Shown here: in pieces, positions 27,688 through 35,889 of the stretch
Layout of the letters: each line of letters starts with the position of its first letter
Numbering within the stretch: position 1 is the stretch's first letter
From: Mycobacterium sp.
GTDB taxonomy: Bacteria; Actinomycetota; Actinomycetes; Mycobacteriales; Mycobacteriaceae
Direction: 5' to 3'
DNA: 35,889 nt
NCBI GenBank assembly: GCA_031292695.1
Contig: JARLGS010000351.1
Location: forward strand, 1-35,889
Made by a program: the position numbers and the translations under genes
Notes under the pieces: generated by a model
What the model was told of the DNA's origin: nothing
The model's database searches: none
Seen by the model: only the letters and a program-made list of their open reading frames with translations

Positions 27688-28353
27688 ATGCGCTACCGTC
27701 ACCTCATGGAGAACGACGAGACGCTGCTTCGCAACGCCGGCACCGCACGTGATCGACGCCCCGAGGACAAGGTCGAAGAGCTCGAACTTGAAGTGGCCAT
27801 CGCACGCAATGTTCGTCAGTTGCGCCATAATTCGGGCCTCTCCGTCGGTGAGATGGCGTTGCGCATCGGCATCTCCAAGGCCATGCTCTCCAAGATCGAG
27901 AACGCTCAGACCTCGTGCTCGCTGGGGACACTCGCCCTGCTTGCCAAAGGATTCGACGTACCAGTCACCTCGCTGCTCCGCGGCGCCGACACCGAACGGC
28001 CGGCGTCGTTCGTCAAAGCCGGTAAGGGCACGCCGATTGTTCGCAACGGTTCGCAAGTCGGCCACGAGTACCACCTGCTGGGCAGCCTGCGCGGCGAACA
28101 CAAGCGGCTCGAGTGCCTCATGGTCACACTCACCGACGACAGTGAGGTCTACCCGCTGTTCCAACACCCCGGAACGGAGTTCATTTACCTGTTGGACGGT
28201 GTCATGGACTACAGCCACGGCCGCTCCGAGTATCGCCTCGAGCCGGGCGACTCCCTTCAGTTCGACGGCGAGGGCGTACACGGACCGATCCGGCTGATCA
28301 GTCTGCCGATCCGGTTTGTCTCCGTCATCGCATTCCCCGACGGCACGATCTGA
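27688..28353 (+). CDS. XRE family regulator with C-terminal cupin domain (PuuR-like architecture); start may be 27706
   Basis: HTH: ARNVRQLRHNSGLSVGEMALRIGISKAMLSKIENAQTSCSLGTLALLAKGFDVPVTSLL. Cupin: FQHPGTEFIYLLDGVMDYSHGRSEYRLEPGDSLQFDGEGVHGP. Confidence 0.93.
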   Translation: MRYRHLMENDETLLRNAGTARDRRPEDKVEELELEVAIARNVRQLRHNSGLSVGEMALRIGISKAMLSKIENAQTSCSLGTLALLAKGFDVPVTSLLRGADTERPASFVKAGKGTPIVRNGSQVGHEYHLLGSLRGEHKRLECLMVTLTDDSEVYPLFQHPGTEFIYLLDGVMDYSHGRSEYRLEPGDSLQFDGEGVHGPIRLISLPIRFVSVIAFPDGTI

Positions 28354-28387
28354 TCACCCGGTCAGACCGGGCGAGCTATCAATCGAA

Positions 28388-29512
28388 ATGCCCGTTCCCT
28401 CGTATCCCCCTATCGTTAGCGAGGTGACGGGGGGCGAACTTCTCAGCGGCCTGGACAGGGTCCAGCCGGTATTCGCCGACGTCGACACCGGAGTCGACGA
28501 CGCCATGGCGCTGGCCTATCTGCTGGCCAGCGCTGACGCCGAGTTGGTCGGGGTGGCGTCCACGGCGGGCAACGTTCCGGTAGACCAGGTGTGCGCCAAC
28601 AACATCGGGCTGCTGCGGCTGTGCGGGGTCGGCCCGATCCCGGTGTCCAGAGGGGCGTCCGGCCCGCTGGTTGCGCCGCTGCGCACCGCCGAGGACACCC
28701 ACGGTCCGCAAGGTCTGGGGTATGCCGAACTGCCCGGCCCGGGCACCGCACCGGAGACCGGCGGGGTCCTGACCGAGTACGACGCCGCCGAGGCGTGGAT
28801 CCAGGCTGCCCGCGAATACCCCGGCGAGCTGATCGGATTGGTCACCGGCCCACTGACCAATTTCGCGTTGGCGCTGCGGCTGGAGCCGTCGCTGCCCCGG
28901 CTGCTGCGGCGGCTGGTGATAATGGGCGGGGCCTTCGACTACCGGGGCAACACCACCCCCGTGTCCGAGTGGAACATCAGTGTCGACCCGGAGGCTGCCG
29001 CCGAAGTGTTCGCGGTCTGGGGCGCGGCATGGGGTCTGGAACCCGCCGCCCATCTACCGATTGTGTTGGGGCTCAACCTGACCGAGAACATTGCGATGAC
29101 GCCGTCACTGCTGAGCCGACTGGCTGCCAGTGCGGGCGGCCCGTCGTCACCGATGAGCGTGCTGGACGATCGTGGCACTCGGTCCAGGTCGGCCAACCCG
29201 CTGATCCGGGTGCTGGAAGACGCCATGCGGTTCTACTTCGAGTTCCACTTCGACCAGAGTGAGGGCTATCTGGCGCATCTGCACGATCCGCTGGCTGCCG
29301 CGGTGGCCCTGGACCCCGACCTGGTCCGGTATCAGCAGGCGACCGTCGACGTGGAACTGCTCGGCACACTGACCCGCGGCATGACGGTAGCCGACTGGCG
29401 TGGGCACTGGGGACGCCGTCCCAATGCCCACATCGGCGTCGAAGTCGACCCGGCCGCGTTCTTCGACCGGTTCATCGAACGGGTCGGGGCCTTCGCCGCC
29501 GGTCTCACCTAA
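28388..29512 (+). CDS. iunH: Inosine-uridine preferring nucleoside hydrolase (IunH-like)
   Basis: VFADVDTGVDDAMALAYLL (DTDxGxDDA-type signature), GLVTGPLTNFALALRLEPSLPRLLRRLVIMGGAFDYRGNTTPVSEWNISVDPEAA, LHDPLAAAVALD. Confidence 0.92.
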   Translation: MPVPSYPPIVSEVTGGELLSGLDRVQPVFADVDTGVDDAMALAYLLASADAELVGVASTAGNVPVDQVCANNIGLLRLCGVGPIPVSRGASGPLVAPLRTAEDTHGPQGLGYAELPGPGTAPETGGVLTEYDAAEAWIQAAREYPGELIGLVTGPLTNFALALRLEPSLPRLLRRLVIMGGAFDYRGNTTPVSEWNISVDPEAAAEVFAVWGAAWGLEPAAHLPIVLGLNLTENIAMTPSLLSRLAASAGGPSSPMSVLDDRGTRSRSANPLIRVLEDAMRFYFEFHFDQSEGYLAHLHDPLAAAVALDPDLVRYQQATVDVELLGTLTRGMTVADWRGHWGRRPNAHIGVEVDPAAFFDRFIERVGAFAAGLT

Positions 29513-29519
29513 CGTCGAA

Positions 29520-29568
29520 TGGCCAGTTATGACACGGGAATTCGATGAATGCGTGTCATAACTGGCCA
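29520..29568. repeat. Long perfect inverted repeat (17-bp arms) between convergent genes
   Basis: TGGCCAGTTATGACACG ggaattcgatgaatg CGTGTCATAACTGGCCA, 8 bp after the nucleoside hydrolase stop and 16 bp before the ohr stop. Confidence 0.85.
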
Positions 29569-29583
29569 CCCGGCGGGCCGTGA

Positions 29584-30006
29584 TCAGTCGTCGGTGACGG
29601 TGATCTTGACGTCGATGTTGCCGCGGGTGGCATTGGAGTACGGGCAGACCAGGTGGGCCTTGTCGGCCAGGGCCTGCGCAGCGTCGTGGTCCAAGTTGGG
29701 CAGGGTGATCTCCAGCTCCACCGCCAGGCCGAACCCGCCGTTGTCCAGCTGCCCGAGCGAAACCCGTGCTCCTACAGTCGAATCAGTGACATCGACCTTG
29801 TCCTGACGGCCGACCAGCCGGAGTGCGGAGTGGTAGCAGGCGGCGTAGCCGACGGCGAACAACTGCTCGGGATTGGTGCCGTTGCCGCTGCCGCCCATCT
29901 CCTTCGGGATGGCCAGATCCAGATCGAGCTTGCCGTCGGAGGTGCGGCCGTGGCCGTCGCGGCCTTCTCCGGTGGCCAGGGCTTCTGCGGTGTAGAGGGT
30001 CTTCAT
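29584..30006 (-). CDS. ohr: Organic hydroperoxide resistance protein (Ohr/OsmC family)
   Basis: MKTLYTAEALATGEGRDGHGRTSDGKLDLDLAIPKEMGG...NPEQLFAVGYAACYHSAL...LVCPYSNATRGNIDVKITV; both catalytic Cys present. Confidence 0.95.
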   Translation of the reverse strand: MKTLYTAEALATGEGRDGHGRTSDGKLDLDLAIPKEMGGSGNGTNPEQLFAVGYAACYHSALRLVGRQDKVDVTDSTVGARVSLGQLDNGGFGLAVELEITLPNLDHDAAQALADKAHLVCPYSNATRGNIDVKITVTDD

Positions 30007-30082
30007 GTCGATCTCCTTGGTGGTTGATGCACTACGACGCGGACGCGCCGGGTGGGCCGTGACGCACGGACGCGTCGGTAAT

Positions 30083-30526
30083 TCACTGCGATGCGGTGAG
30101 CGCATCGGTCAATCGACGGACCGCATCACGCAGGTCCGCGGCTTGCTGTTCAGTTATCCCGGTCAGGGCACCCAGTTTTTCGGGAATGCACTGAGCCCTG
30201 CTTTCCAGCTTCTGACCGGTAGGGGTGAGGGTCACCTCGACCTGACGCTCGTCCTGCAACGACCGTTCACGACGGATAAATCCGTTGGCCTCCAACCGTT
30301 TCAGCAACGGTGAGAGAGTTCCCGAGTCGAGTTTCAGACGCTCACCCAACCGCCCGACCGTAATCCGACCCTCCTCCCACAGCACCAGCAGCACGAGGTA
30401 CTGCGGGTAAGTGAGATTCAGTTCGGAGAGGATCGGCCGGTAGGCCGCCGTCATGGCCCGCGACGCCGAGTACAGGGCGAAGCAGAGTTGACGGTCCAAA
30501 GTGAGCGCATCCACACAAAGAATCAT
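30083..30526 (-). CDS. ohrR: MarR family regulator, OhrR-like
   Basis: LDRQLCFALYSASRAMTAAYRPILSELNLTYPQYLVLLVLWEEGRITVGRLGERLKLDSGTLSPLLKRLEANGFIRRERSLQDERQVEVTLT; N-terminal reactive-Cys motif QLCFALY. Confidence 0.93.
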   Translation of the reverse strand: MILCVDALTLDRQLCFALYSASRAMTAAYRPILSELNLTYPQYLVLLVLWEEGRITVGRLGERLKLDSGTLSPLLKRLEANGFIRRERSLQDERQVEVTLTPTGQKLESRAQCIPEKLGALTGITEQQAADLRDAVRRLTDALTASQ

Positions 30527-30530
30527 AGCC

Positions 30531-30545
30531 CACAATTTAGTTGTG
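30531..30545. promoter_or_regulatory. Putative OhrR operator
   Basis: CACAATTTAGTTGTG, imperfect AT-rich palindrome (12/15 self-complementary) 4 bp upstream of the ohrR ATG. Confidence 0.6.
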
Positions 30546-30573
30546 CACAATAGATATTTGGAAACCCTCCGTG

Positions 30574-32151
30574 CTACTCGTAAACCCCCTCCACATACCA
30601 ACGTCGCTGTCGATAGCACAGCAGCAGCGCCCGACTCTCCCCGTCACCCCCGAGCAGCACCTGAGCCCGGGCCGTTCGCCCCCTACCCCGGTCCGGGTCC
30701 CACCAGCGCTCATCGACCGGCCACGGCCCCGTCCACCAACTCAACGCCCCGCGATAACCCGAACCCGTCAAGCGCACCGGATCGGTGGAGAACATGCCCC
30801 GCTCCGTCACTCGAACCGAATTACCTTGTACATCAACAAGTTCCACAGGGTCGTCTAGCAGAATCACCGGGGCCGGCTCCGGCAGCCGCCCAGGCCAGGG
30901 CTGCCCCGGATCGGCCAACGGCACCACTTCGTCACCCAGCGGAGTGAGCGTGATGCGCTCGGCCGGCCCGCGCCCACCACTGAGCACCGGCACCTGCACC
31001 GCCTCCGGCCCCAACAGACCCTGGACCCGCACCAACGCCCGCCGGGCCCGCATCCGGTCGTCATCGCCGGAGGACCCCCACAGTGGCAACTGCAACGCCG
31101 CGGCCGAGACCGTTTCCACCGGATGCAACCGCAACACCGTGATCGGCCCGGTAGGCCCGGCACGGTCACCAAGCCCGCGCCTGGTCAACCAGCCATCCAG
31201 CTGCCAGCGCACCCGATCCGCGGTGGCGTCTTCGGTCAACGGCTCGGCACACCGCCAAACACGTTGCAGCTCCTCACCGTTCGCGGTGACCGCATCGATG
31301 GCCAGCCGGGTGCAACCAACCCCGGCAGATTCCAGACTGCGGTGCAGCTGACCGGCCAGCGAGCGCCCCGCGAACGCCGCCGCATCCACCCGGTCGATCG
31401 GCGGATCGCAATCCATCACGGCATCGAGATCCGACGGCGCCTCCGGCCCCGATGGCCGGCGCGCCGGCTCTCCCCGGGCGAACCGGTGCGCGACCACTGC
31501 ATCCGTACCGAACCGGGAGGCTACCTCGGTACGGGACAGCGCGGCGAACTGCCCGATGGTCCGAACACCCATGCGCCACAACAAGTCCGCCAGCTCCTCG
31601 CGGCCGGCACCGGACAGACTCGGCTCGGTGGCCAACTGCCGAATCGACAGCCCGGACAGAAACTCCGCGTCCTCCCCCACCGCGATGATCCGGCCCGCCC
31701 GCGCCGCGAACACCGCAGTGGGCAACTGGTCGGCGATGCCGACCTGACATTCGACCCCGGCAGCCCCCACCGCGTCGACCAACCGCTCCGCCGCGGACTG
31801 CTCCGACCCGAAGTACCGGGCCGCCCCACGCACCGGCAGCACCAGCAGCCCCGGCCGCAGCACCTCTGCCCGCGGCACCACGTCGTCGACCGCAGCCGTC
31901 ACCCCCTCGAAATGGCGGGCATCGCGCGCCGGGTCGGCGGCAGCGACGTGCAGTTGGGGACAGCGGGCCTGAGCTTCCCTGCGCCGCAGCCCTCTTCGCA
32001 CCCCCGATTCCCGGGCCGAAGCCGAACAGGCCGCCACCCGGTTCGCCAGGGTGACCGCCACCGGTTCGGTCACCGGCAGTCCGGCTGCCACCGCGGCCGC
32101 CACCGCCGGCCAGTCCATGCACCAGATCGCCAGCACCCGATGCTCCGACAT
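30574..32151 (-). CDS. imuB: Y-family polymerase-like translesion factor ImuB
   Basis: Probable ATG start at 32151 (MSEHRVLAIWCMDWPAVAAAVAAGLP...). ARYFGSEQSAAERLVDAVGAAGVECQVGIADQLPTAVFAARAG, RTIGQFAALSRTEVASRFG. Downstream of imuA'-like gene. Confidence 0.88.
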   Translation of the reverse strand: MSEHRVLAIWCMDWPAVAAAVAAGLPVTEPVAVTLANRVAACSASARESGVRRGLRRREAQARCPQLHVAAADPARDARHFEGVTAAVDDVVPRAEVLRPGLLVLPVRGAARYFGSEQSAAERLVDAVGAAGVECQVGIADQLPTAVFAARAGRIIAVGEDAEFLSGLSIRQLATEPSLSGAGREELADLLWRMGVRTIGQFAALSRTEVASRFGTDAVVAHRFARGEPARRPSGPEAPSDLDAVMDCDPPIDRVDAAAFAGRSLAGQLHRSLESAGVGCTRLAIDAVTANGEELQRVWRCAEPLTEDATADRVRWQLDGWLTRRGLGDRAGPTGPITVLRLHPVETVSAAALQLPLWGSSGDDDRMRARRALVRVQGLLGPEAVQVPVLSGGRGPAERITLTPLGDEVVPLADPGQPWPGRLPEPAPVILLDDPVELVDVQGNSVRVTERGMFSTDPVRLTGSGYRGALSWWTGPWPVDERWWDPDRGRGRTARAQVLLGGDGESRALLLCYRQRRWYVEGVYE

Positions 32152-32152
32152 C

Positions 32153-32863
32153 TCATCCACCCACTGCTCGGAGCGGACGCGCCGACCTCCCCCGGGCTCG
32201 CGTATCCAGCCGCACCCGGCCGATCCGTCCACACCCCGGCACAGGATCCCCGGCACCCGCGCCGACCACCTCATACCCGCAGACCCTGGCCTCCAGCCGG
32301 GCCGCGGCTCCTGGCCAATCGCCGTCGGTGACCAGCAGGGTGCACTCCCGCTGCCGGGCCCGGGCCGCCACCACTCGCGCCCGACCGGCGGGAACCGATC
32401 GACCGCCCAGGCCGAGCAGCACCAGGTCGAGCCCGTCCATGAGGACCGCGGCCACCTCCACCGGATCAGGTCCCGGATCCGGGATGAGCGCGATACGTTC
32501 CAGATCGGCTCCCATCTCCACCGCGGCCAGCAGCCCGACCCCGGGCTGACCGACAATCGCCGCATACCCACCGGACGCCGTCATCGCGGCCACCAACCGC
32601 AGTGGCAACGACCTGGCCCCCGAAAGCACCGCGACGGTGCCGCGAGGCAACTCACCGGCCAGCAGATCAGACCGGGAATCCGGCAGTTCCAGCAAATGCT
32701 CGACAGCCTTTGCCGCCGGCTCCGAGCGGCCCCGGTCCCGCTCCCGCAAACCTGCCGCGCCGGACATCTCGGCGATCCTGCGCCGGAGCTGTTCCAGCTG
32801 GTCAGCGCGGTCAATCCGGCTATCCACCAGACTGGTCACACTCACCACAACAACACCTCCCAC
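32153..32863 (-). CDS. imuA': ImuA' translesion synthesis accessory protein (exact start uncertain)
   Basis: [27 protein letters not shown]...[86 protein letters not shown]; one base from the imuB start. Confidence 0.82.
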   Translation of the reverse strand: MGGVVVVSVTSLVDSRIDRADQLEQLRRRIAEMSGAAGLRERDRGRSEPAAKAVEHLLELPDSRSDLLAGELPRGTVAVLSGARSLPLRLVAAMTASGGYAAIVGQPGVGLLAAVEMGADLERIALIPDPGPDPVEVAAVLMDGLDLVLLGLGGRSVPAGRARVVAARARQRECTLLVTDGDWPGAAARLEARVCGYEVVGAGAGDPVPGCGRIGRVRLDTRARGRSARPLRAVGG

Positions 32864-32884
32864 ACCATCAACACCAACCGGTAT

Positions 32885-32900
32885 TCGAATGTTTGTTCGA
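32885..32900. promoter_or_regulatory. LexA SOS box
   Basis: TCGAAT GTTT GTTCGA matches the mycobacterial SOS box TCGAAC(N4)GTTCGA at 11 of 12 informative positions; upstream of imuA'. Confidence 0.85.
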
Positions 32901-32904
32901 TGTG

Positions 32905-33024
32905 GTGAGTAAACACCCGCCCACCGACAGCGTCAAGCTGCTCGACCCGAACGGCGGCAACCTGTTCACGCCGTCGATCACCGCCGGTCCGGGGTACACC
33001 GCCCAGCCGGGCCGCCACAACTGA
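32905..33024 (+). CDS. Candidate 39-aa small ORF divergent from imuA' ([39 protein letters not shown])
   Basis: GTG start 4 bp after the SOS box; ends at TGA 33022-33024. Composition is not obviously random, but there is no SD. Confidence 0.3.
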   Translation: MSKHPPTDSVKLLDPNGGNLFTPSITAGPGYTAQPGRHN

Positions 33025-33064
33025 TACCTGAACCCGGGTTATCTACTCGCCCAGCAAAATCCGG

Positions 33065-33076
33065 GTTAGCGCTAAC
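33065..33076. promoter_or_regulatory. 12-bp perfect palindrome upstream of the sedolisin gene
   Basis: GTTAGCGCTAAC, 8 bp before the ATG. It resembles LacI-family-type operators with a central CG. Confidence 0.5.
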
Positions 33077-33084
33077 GTTGCTGT

Positions 33085-34713
33085 ATGCGACCGTCGAGCC
33101 GGACCCCGTCATCGCGATGGCTGCTGACCCTGGTCCTCGTCGCCGCGCTGGCGCTGGTCTTTGATCTGCCCACCGCCGACCGGCCCATCACCGGGGTCCA
33201 GCCCGCCGACGCCATCGAGGGGCCTTTCGCATTCCTGCTGGCCTCCTCGGCCGATCTCGGACCAGCGCATCCTCAACGCGTCCAGATCACCGCGGCCCTC
33301 GACGCCCACGGCCGGCCCGATGCGCTGATCAACTGGGCTGACTCCCAACGTCTTTCGGTGCGCTGGCGCCCCGGCGACGACTGGGCCGTCGTCGAGGGCA
33401 ACCCCGACCAGATGGGCACCGCCTTCGGCGTCCAGGTGCACGACTACCGCGGCCTGCGTGGACAGGAGTTCTACGCCGCACCGCAACAACCCCGGATTCC
33501 CACCGAATTACATGGCACGGTCACCGAACTGGGGCGGATCCTCAGCTATACCCCGCACCACAGTTCGGCACCGCCCGCGCAGCCGCTCGGTGTTCCAGAA
33601 CGCGGCCTGACCCCGAATAACCTGCTCACCGCCTACCGCGCCGAGAGCCTGGCCGCTGCCGGCTATACCGGCAAGAGCACCACTGTCGTGATCTTCGCCT
33701 TCAACGGCTACGACCAGGCCGACCTGGACCAGTACGCCACCACCTTCGGTCTGCCCAAGTTCACTCCGGTGCTCGTCGGCGGTCAGGCCGGCAAGGACCA
33801 TGGCGAGACCACCATGGATCTCGAATTGGTCCATGCCATCGCACCCGATGCCCGGCTCGTCGTCGTGAACGCCCGCCCCACCGTCAGCGGCGACGGCGCC
33901 TATCTGAAGATCGGCCAGCTGTTCGAGCAGACCGACCGCGACTACCCCGGCGCGGTCTGGAACCTGTCGATCGGCTGGGGCTGCGACAAACTGATCACCG
34001 CGGCAGACCTCGCGCCGGTCCGCTCCGCCTTGGCCGCCGCAGAATCGCACGGCACCACCGCCTTCGACGCCAGCGGTGACCTGGCCGGACTGGACTGCAA
34101 GGGCGGCGACGACTGGGACTCTCCACCCGGGCCCGCCGACGTCGGACTGGATTCGGTGGCCTCGCTCCCGGAGATGACCAGTGTCGGCGGCAGCACGCTG
34201 TCCACCGCGGCCAACGGCGAGTGGCTGGCCGAGCAGGCATGGTTCAACGTCCCACTCTCCCAGGGCACCGGCGGCGGGGTCTCCGCCCTGTTCGACCGGC
34301 CCGGTTGGCAATCCAGTGCAGCGGCCCAGGTCGATCCGAAACGCGAGGCCGGGAAGCGCCTGACGCCGGACATCTCGGCCGTCGCCGACCCCTACACCGG
34401 CGTGAGAATCGTTGTGAACAAGGAGGTTGTCGTCGGCGGCGGCACCTCGCAGGCGGCACCGATCTGGGCCGGGCTGGCCGCCGTGATGAATCAGTACCTC
34501 ACCGCGAACGGGGGCCGTCGGATCGGTGCGCTCAACCCTCAGCTCTATCGCATCGCCACCGGCGCCCCCCACCCGGCGTTTCGCGATATCACCTTGGGCG
34601 GCAACGCTGTTGACACCGCGGCCCCCGGCTACGACCTGGTCAGCGGCCTCGGTGCACCCAATCTGGAGAACCTGGTGCAGGACCTGTTGTTGTTGCAGAA
34701 GGTGACGCGATGA
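33085..34713 (+). CDS. S53 family peptidase (sedolisin / pro-kumamolisin-like), exported
   Basis: N-terminal TM/signal. Activation domain-like AFGVQVHDYRGLRGQEFYAAPQQPRIP. Catalytic motifs GETTMDLEL (E..D), DASGD, VVGGGTSQAAPIWAGL. Confidence 0.9.
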   Translation: MRPSSRTPSSRWLLTLVLVAALALVFDLPTADRPITGVQPADAIEGPFAFLLASSADLGPAHPQRVQITAALDAHGRPDALINWADSQRLSVRWRPGDDWAVVEGNPDQMGTAFGVQVHDYRGLRGQEFYAAPQQPRIPTELHGTVTELGRILSYTPHHSSAPPAQPLGVPERGLTPNNLLTAYRAESLAAAGYTGKSTTVVIFAFNGYDQADLDQYATTFGLPKFTPVLVGGQAGKDHGETTMDLELVHAIAPDARLVVVNARPTVSGDGAYLKIGQLFEQTDRDYPGAVWNLSIGWGCDKLITAADLAPVRSALAAAESHGTTAFDASGDLAGLDCKGGDDWDSPPGPADVGLDSVASLPEMTSVGGSTLSTAANGEWLAEQAWFNVPLSQGTGGGVSALFDRPGWQSSAAAQVDPKREAGKRLTPDISAVADPYTGVRIVVNKEVVVGGGTSQAAPIWAGLAAVMNQYLTANGGRRIGALNPQLYRIATGAPHPAFRDITLGGNAVDTAAPGYDLVSGLGAPNLENLVQDLLLLQKVTR

Positions 34714-34741
34714 CCCAGCGAGAAGCGAAGGCGGATCGCGC

Positions 34742-35889
34742 ATGAGCAGCGCCACGCTCGAGAACCCGTCGATGATGGAGTGCGAGGTCTGCCAGCTGGA
34801 CGTCCCGGCCGGCGAGTACTGCGGGCTGTGTGGTGCTCCGCTGAGCCAACACCGCCACGACGGTCCGCACTGGTTGCGGGCCCGCTCGTTCAGCGCCGCA
34901 CCCGGCCAGCACCTGTTTCAGCTGTCGATCACCAGTTCGCTGTTCCCGCACCTGTCTCCACGATCACGCACCTCGTTCCTGATCGCACTCGTGGCGCTGG
35001 TGCTGGCGCTGGCCGCCACCTCGATGCTCCGCATGCCCGGAGCACTGGTCGCAGTGGCGGTACTCGGGCTGCCCGTGATCTTCGGAATCTATCTGCGGGA
35101 AGCCGATTTCAACCGGGAGGCACCCCACGGCACCCTGCTGCTGACCGCGGGCATGAGCATCGTCCTGGGCGTGGCCTGGGCCCTGATCACCGGCGCCGCA
35201 GCCGCCCGGTCGTACGGCATACCGCTAGGGGCGGGCATCGCGGCAGCCCGCATGCTGCGCACCGGTGTCGGCGTCACGCTCGGCGGCCTGTTGATCATGC
35301 AGATACCGGCCATGGTCATCCGCCTGGTCCGCCCCGGCCAACGAGAAGCGTTGCACGGCTATGCCATCGGCGCGCACGCCGCCATCTACTTCTCCGCGGC
35401 GGCGACCCTGACCCGGCTGGCCCCGCAGTTCGGCACCGGCATGGTCACCCGAGATCGCCCGATGACCGACCTCATGGTGGAGGCCGGAATCCGTGGCCTG
35501 GCGACGCCCATCATCTCGGCCACCGTCGGCGGCCTGATCGGTGCCGCGCTCTGGTTCACCCGGCCGCCCAACAAAGCACACCAGCACCGCGGCTACGTCC
35601 GGCTGACCCTGACCCTGATCGCGGTGATCGTCGCTCTGGTCTTCGCCCTCCTCGGCCTGATCGACATGGTCCAGCTGCCCCAGCTGGTCCTGCTCGCCTT
35701 TTACCTGGCACTCACCGCCGTCGCGCTGCTGGCACTGCGCATCGGGCTACACCTGGCGCTGCTACACGAGGCTCACGACGACATCCACATGGATCAACCG
35801 TTGCTGTGCACCCAGTGCGGCCACGTGGTCCCCGACGCCCCATTCTGCGCCAACTGCGGCGCCGCCACCCGAGCCTCGTCGCGGTCCGC
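34742..35889 (+). CDS. Zinc-ribbon multi-TM membrane protein with N- and C-terminal Cys4 motifs (runs off window end)
   Basis: Own translation from ATG 34742 (MSSATLENPSMMECEVCQLDVPAGEYCGLCGAPL...); several hydrophobic segments, then CTQCGHVVPDAPFCANCGAATRASSRS. No stop before the end. Confidence 0.8.
   Translation, partial: MSSATLENPSMMECEVCQLDVPAGEYCGLCGAPLSQHRHDGPHWLRARSFSAAPGQHLFQLSITSSLFPHLSPRSRTSFLIALVALVLALAATSMLRMPGALVAVAVLGLPVIFGIYLREADFNREAPHGTLLLTAGMSIVLGVAWALITGAAAARSYGIPLGAGIAAARMLRTGVGVTLGGLLIMQIPAMVIRLVRPGQREALHGYAIGAHAAIYFSAAATLTRLAPQFGTGMVTRDRPMTDLMVEAGIRGLATPIISATVGGLIGAALWFTRPPNKAHQHRGYVRLTLTLIAVIVALVFALLGLIDMVQLPQLVLLAFYLALTAVALLALRIGLHLALLHEAHDDIHMDQPLLCTQCGHVVPDAPFCANCGAATRASSRS

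Noticed and set aside
28388-29512. Nucleoside hydrolase as a component of the amine block (purine catabolism with the M20 hydrolase)
   Set aside because: The remembered backbone order (acrA1-iunH-imuB-imuA') indicates it is the conserved neighbour and not part of the inserted block; this is not proof.
33508-34755. 415-aa minus-strand ORF
   Set aside because: Antisense shadow of the sedolisin gene, which has clear catalytic motifs.
1-35889. CRISPR arrays, tRNA/rRNA genes, transposases or phage genes
   Set aside because: No regularly spaced repeats, no recognisable RNA genes and no transposase, integrase or phage motifs were seen while reading the window.

Overview
This looks like a mycobacterial (Mycolicibacterium-like) chromosomal window. 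Left part: the end of an ECF-type transporter operon, an SDR gene, a truncated oxidoreductase remnant, and an mmpS-mmpL locus whose mmpL is interrupted by one in-frame TAG. Next to mmpS-mmpL are DUF732 and DUF5078 secreted-protein genes and a divergent TetR gene. Middle: an FAD monooxygenase, a second TetR/SDR divergon, DUF899 and SRPBCC genes, cspA flanked by two DUF5994-like paralogs, and a small zinc-ribbon ORF missing from the supplied track. The gene order MaoC dehydratase (HtdY-like), AcrA1-like reductase ... nucleoside hydrolase (IunH-like) ... ImuB, ImuA' matches the M. tuberculosis Rv3389c-Rv3395c backbone as I remember it. Between the AcrA1-like and IunH-like genes lies an accessory block of about 10 kb. 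It holds an APC permease, a USP-like protein, a YnfA-like protein, a glnT-type glutamine synthetase, glxB/C/D-like split glutamate-synthase subunits, a DAO-family FAD oxidase, an M20 amidohydrolase and a XRE-cupin regulator. The block resembles a hybrid of the Puu (gamma-glutamyl amine) and N-methylglutamate pathways, and a near-identical 15-bp palindrome precedes both the permease and the regulator. The right end carries ohrR-ohr, SOS-type imuA'-imuB with a LexA box, an S53 sedolisin and a zinc-ribbon membrane protein. The most interesting signals are this amine-assimilation block with its operator pair, a shared TetR-type operator in front of mmpS and tetR, and the in-frame stop in mmpL.
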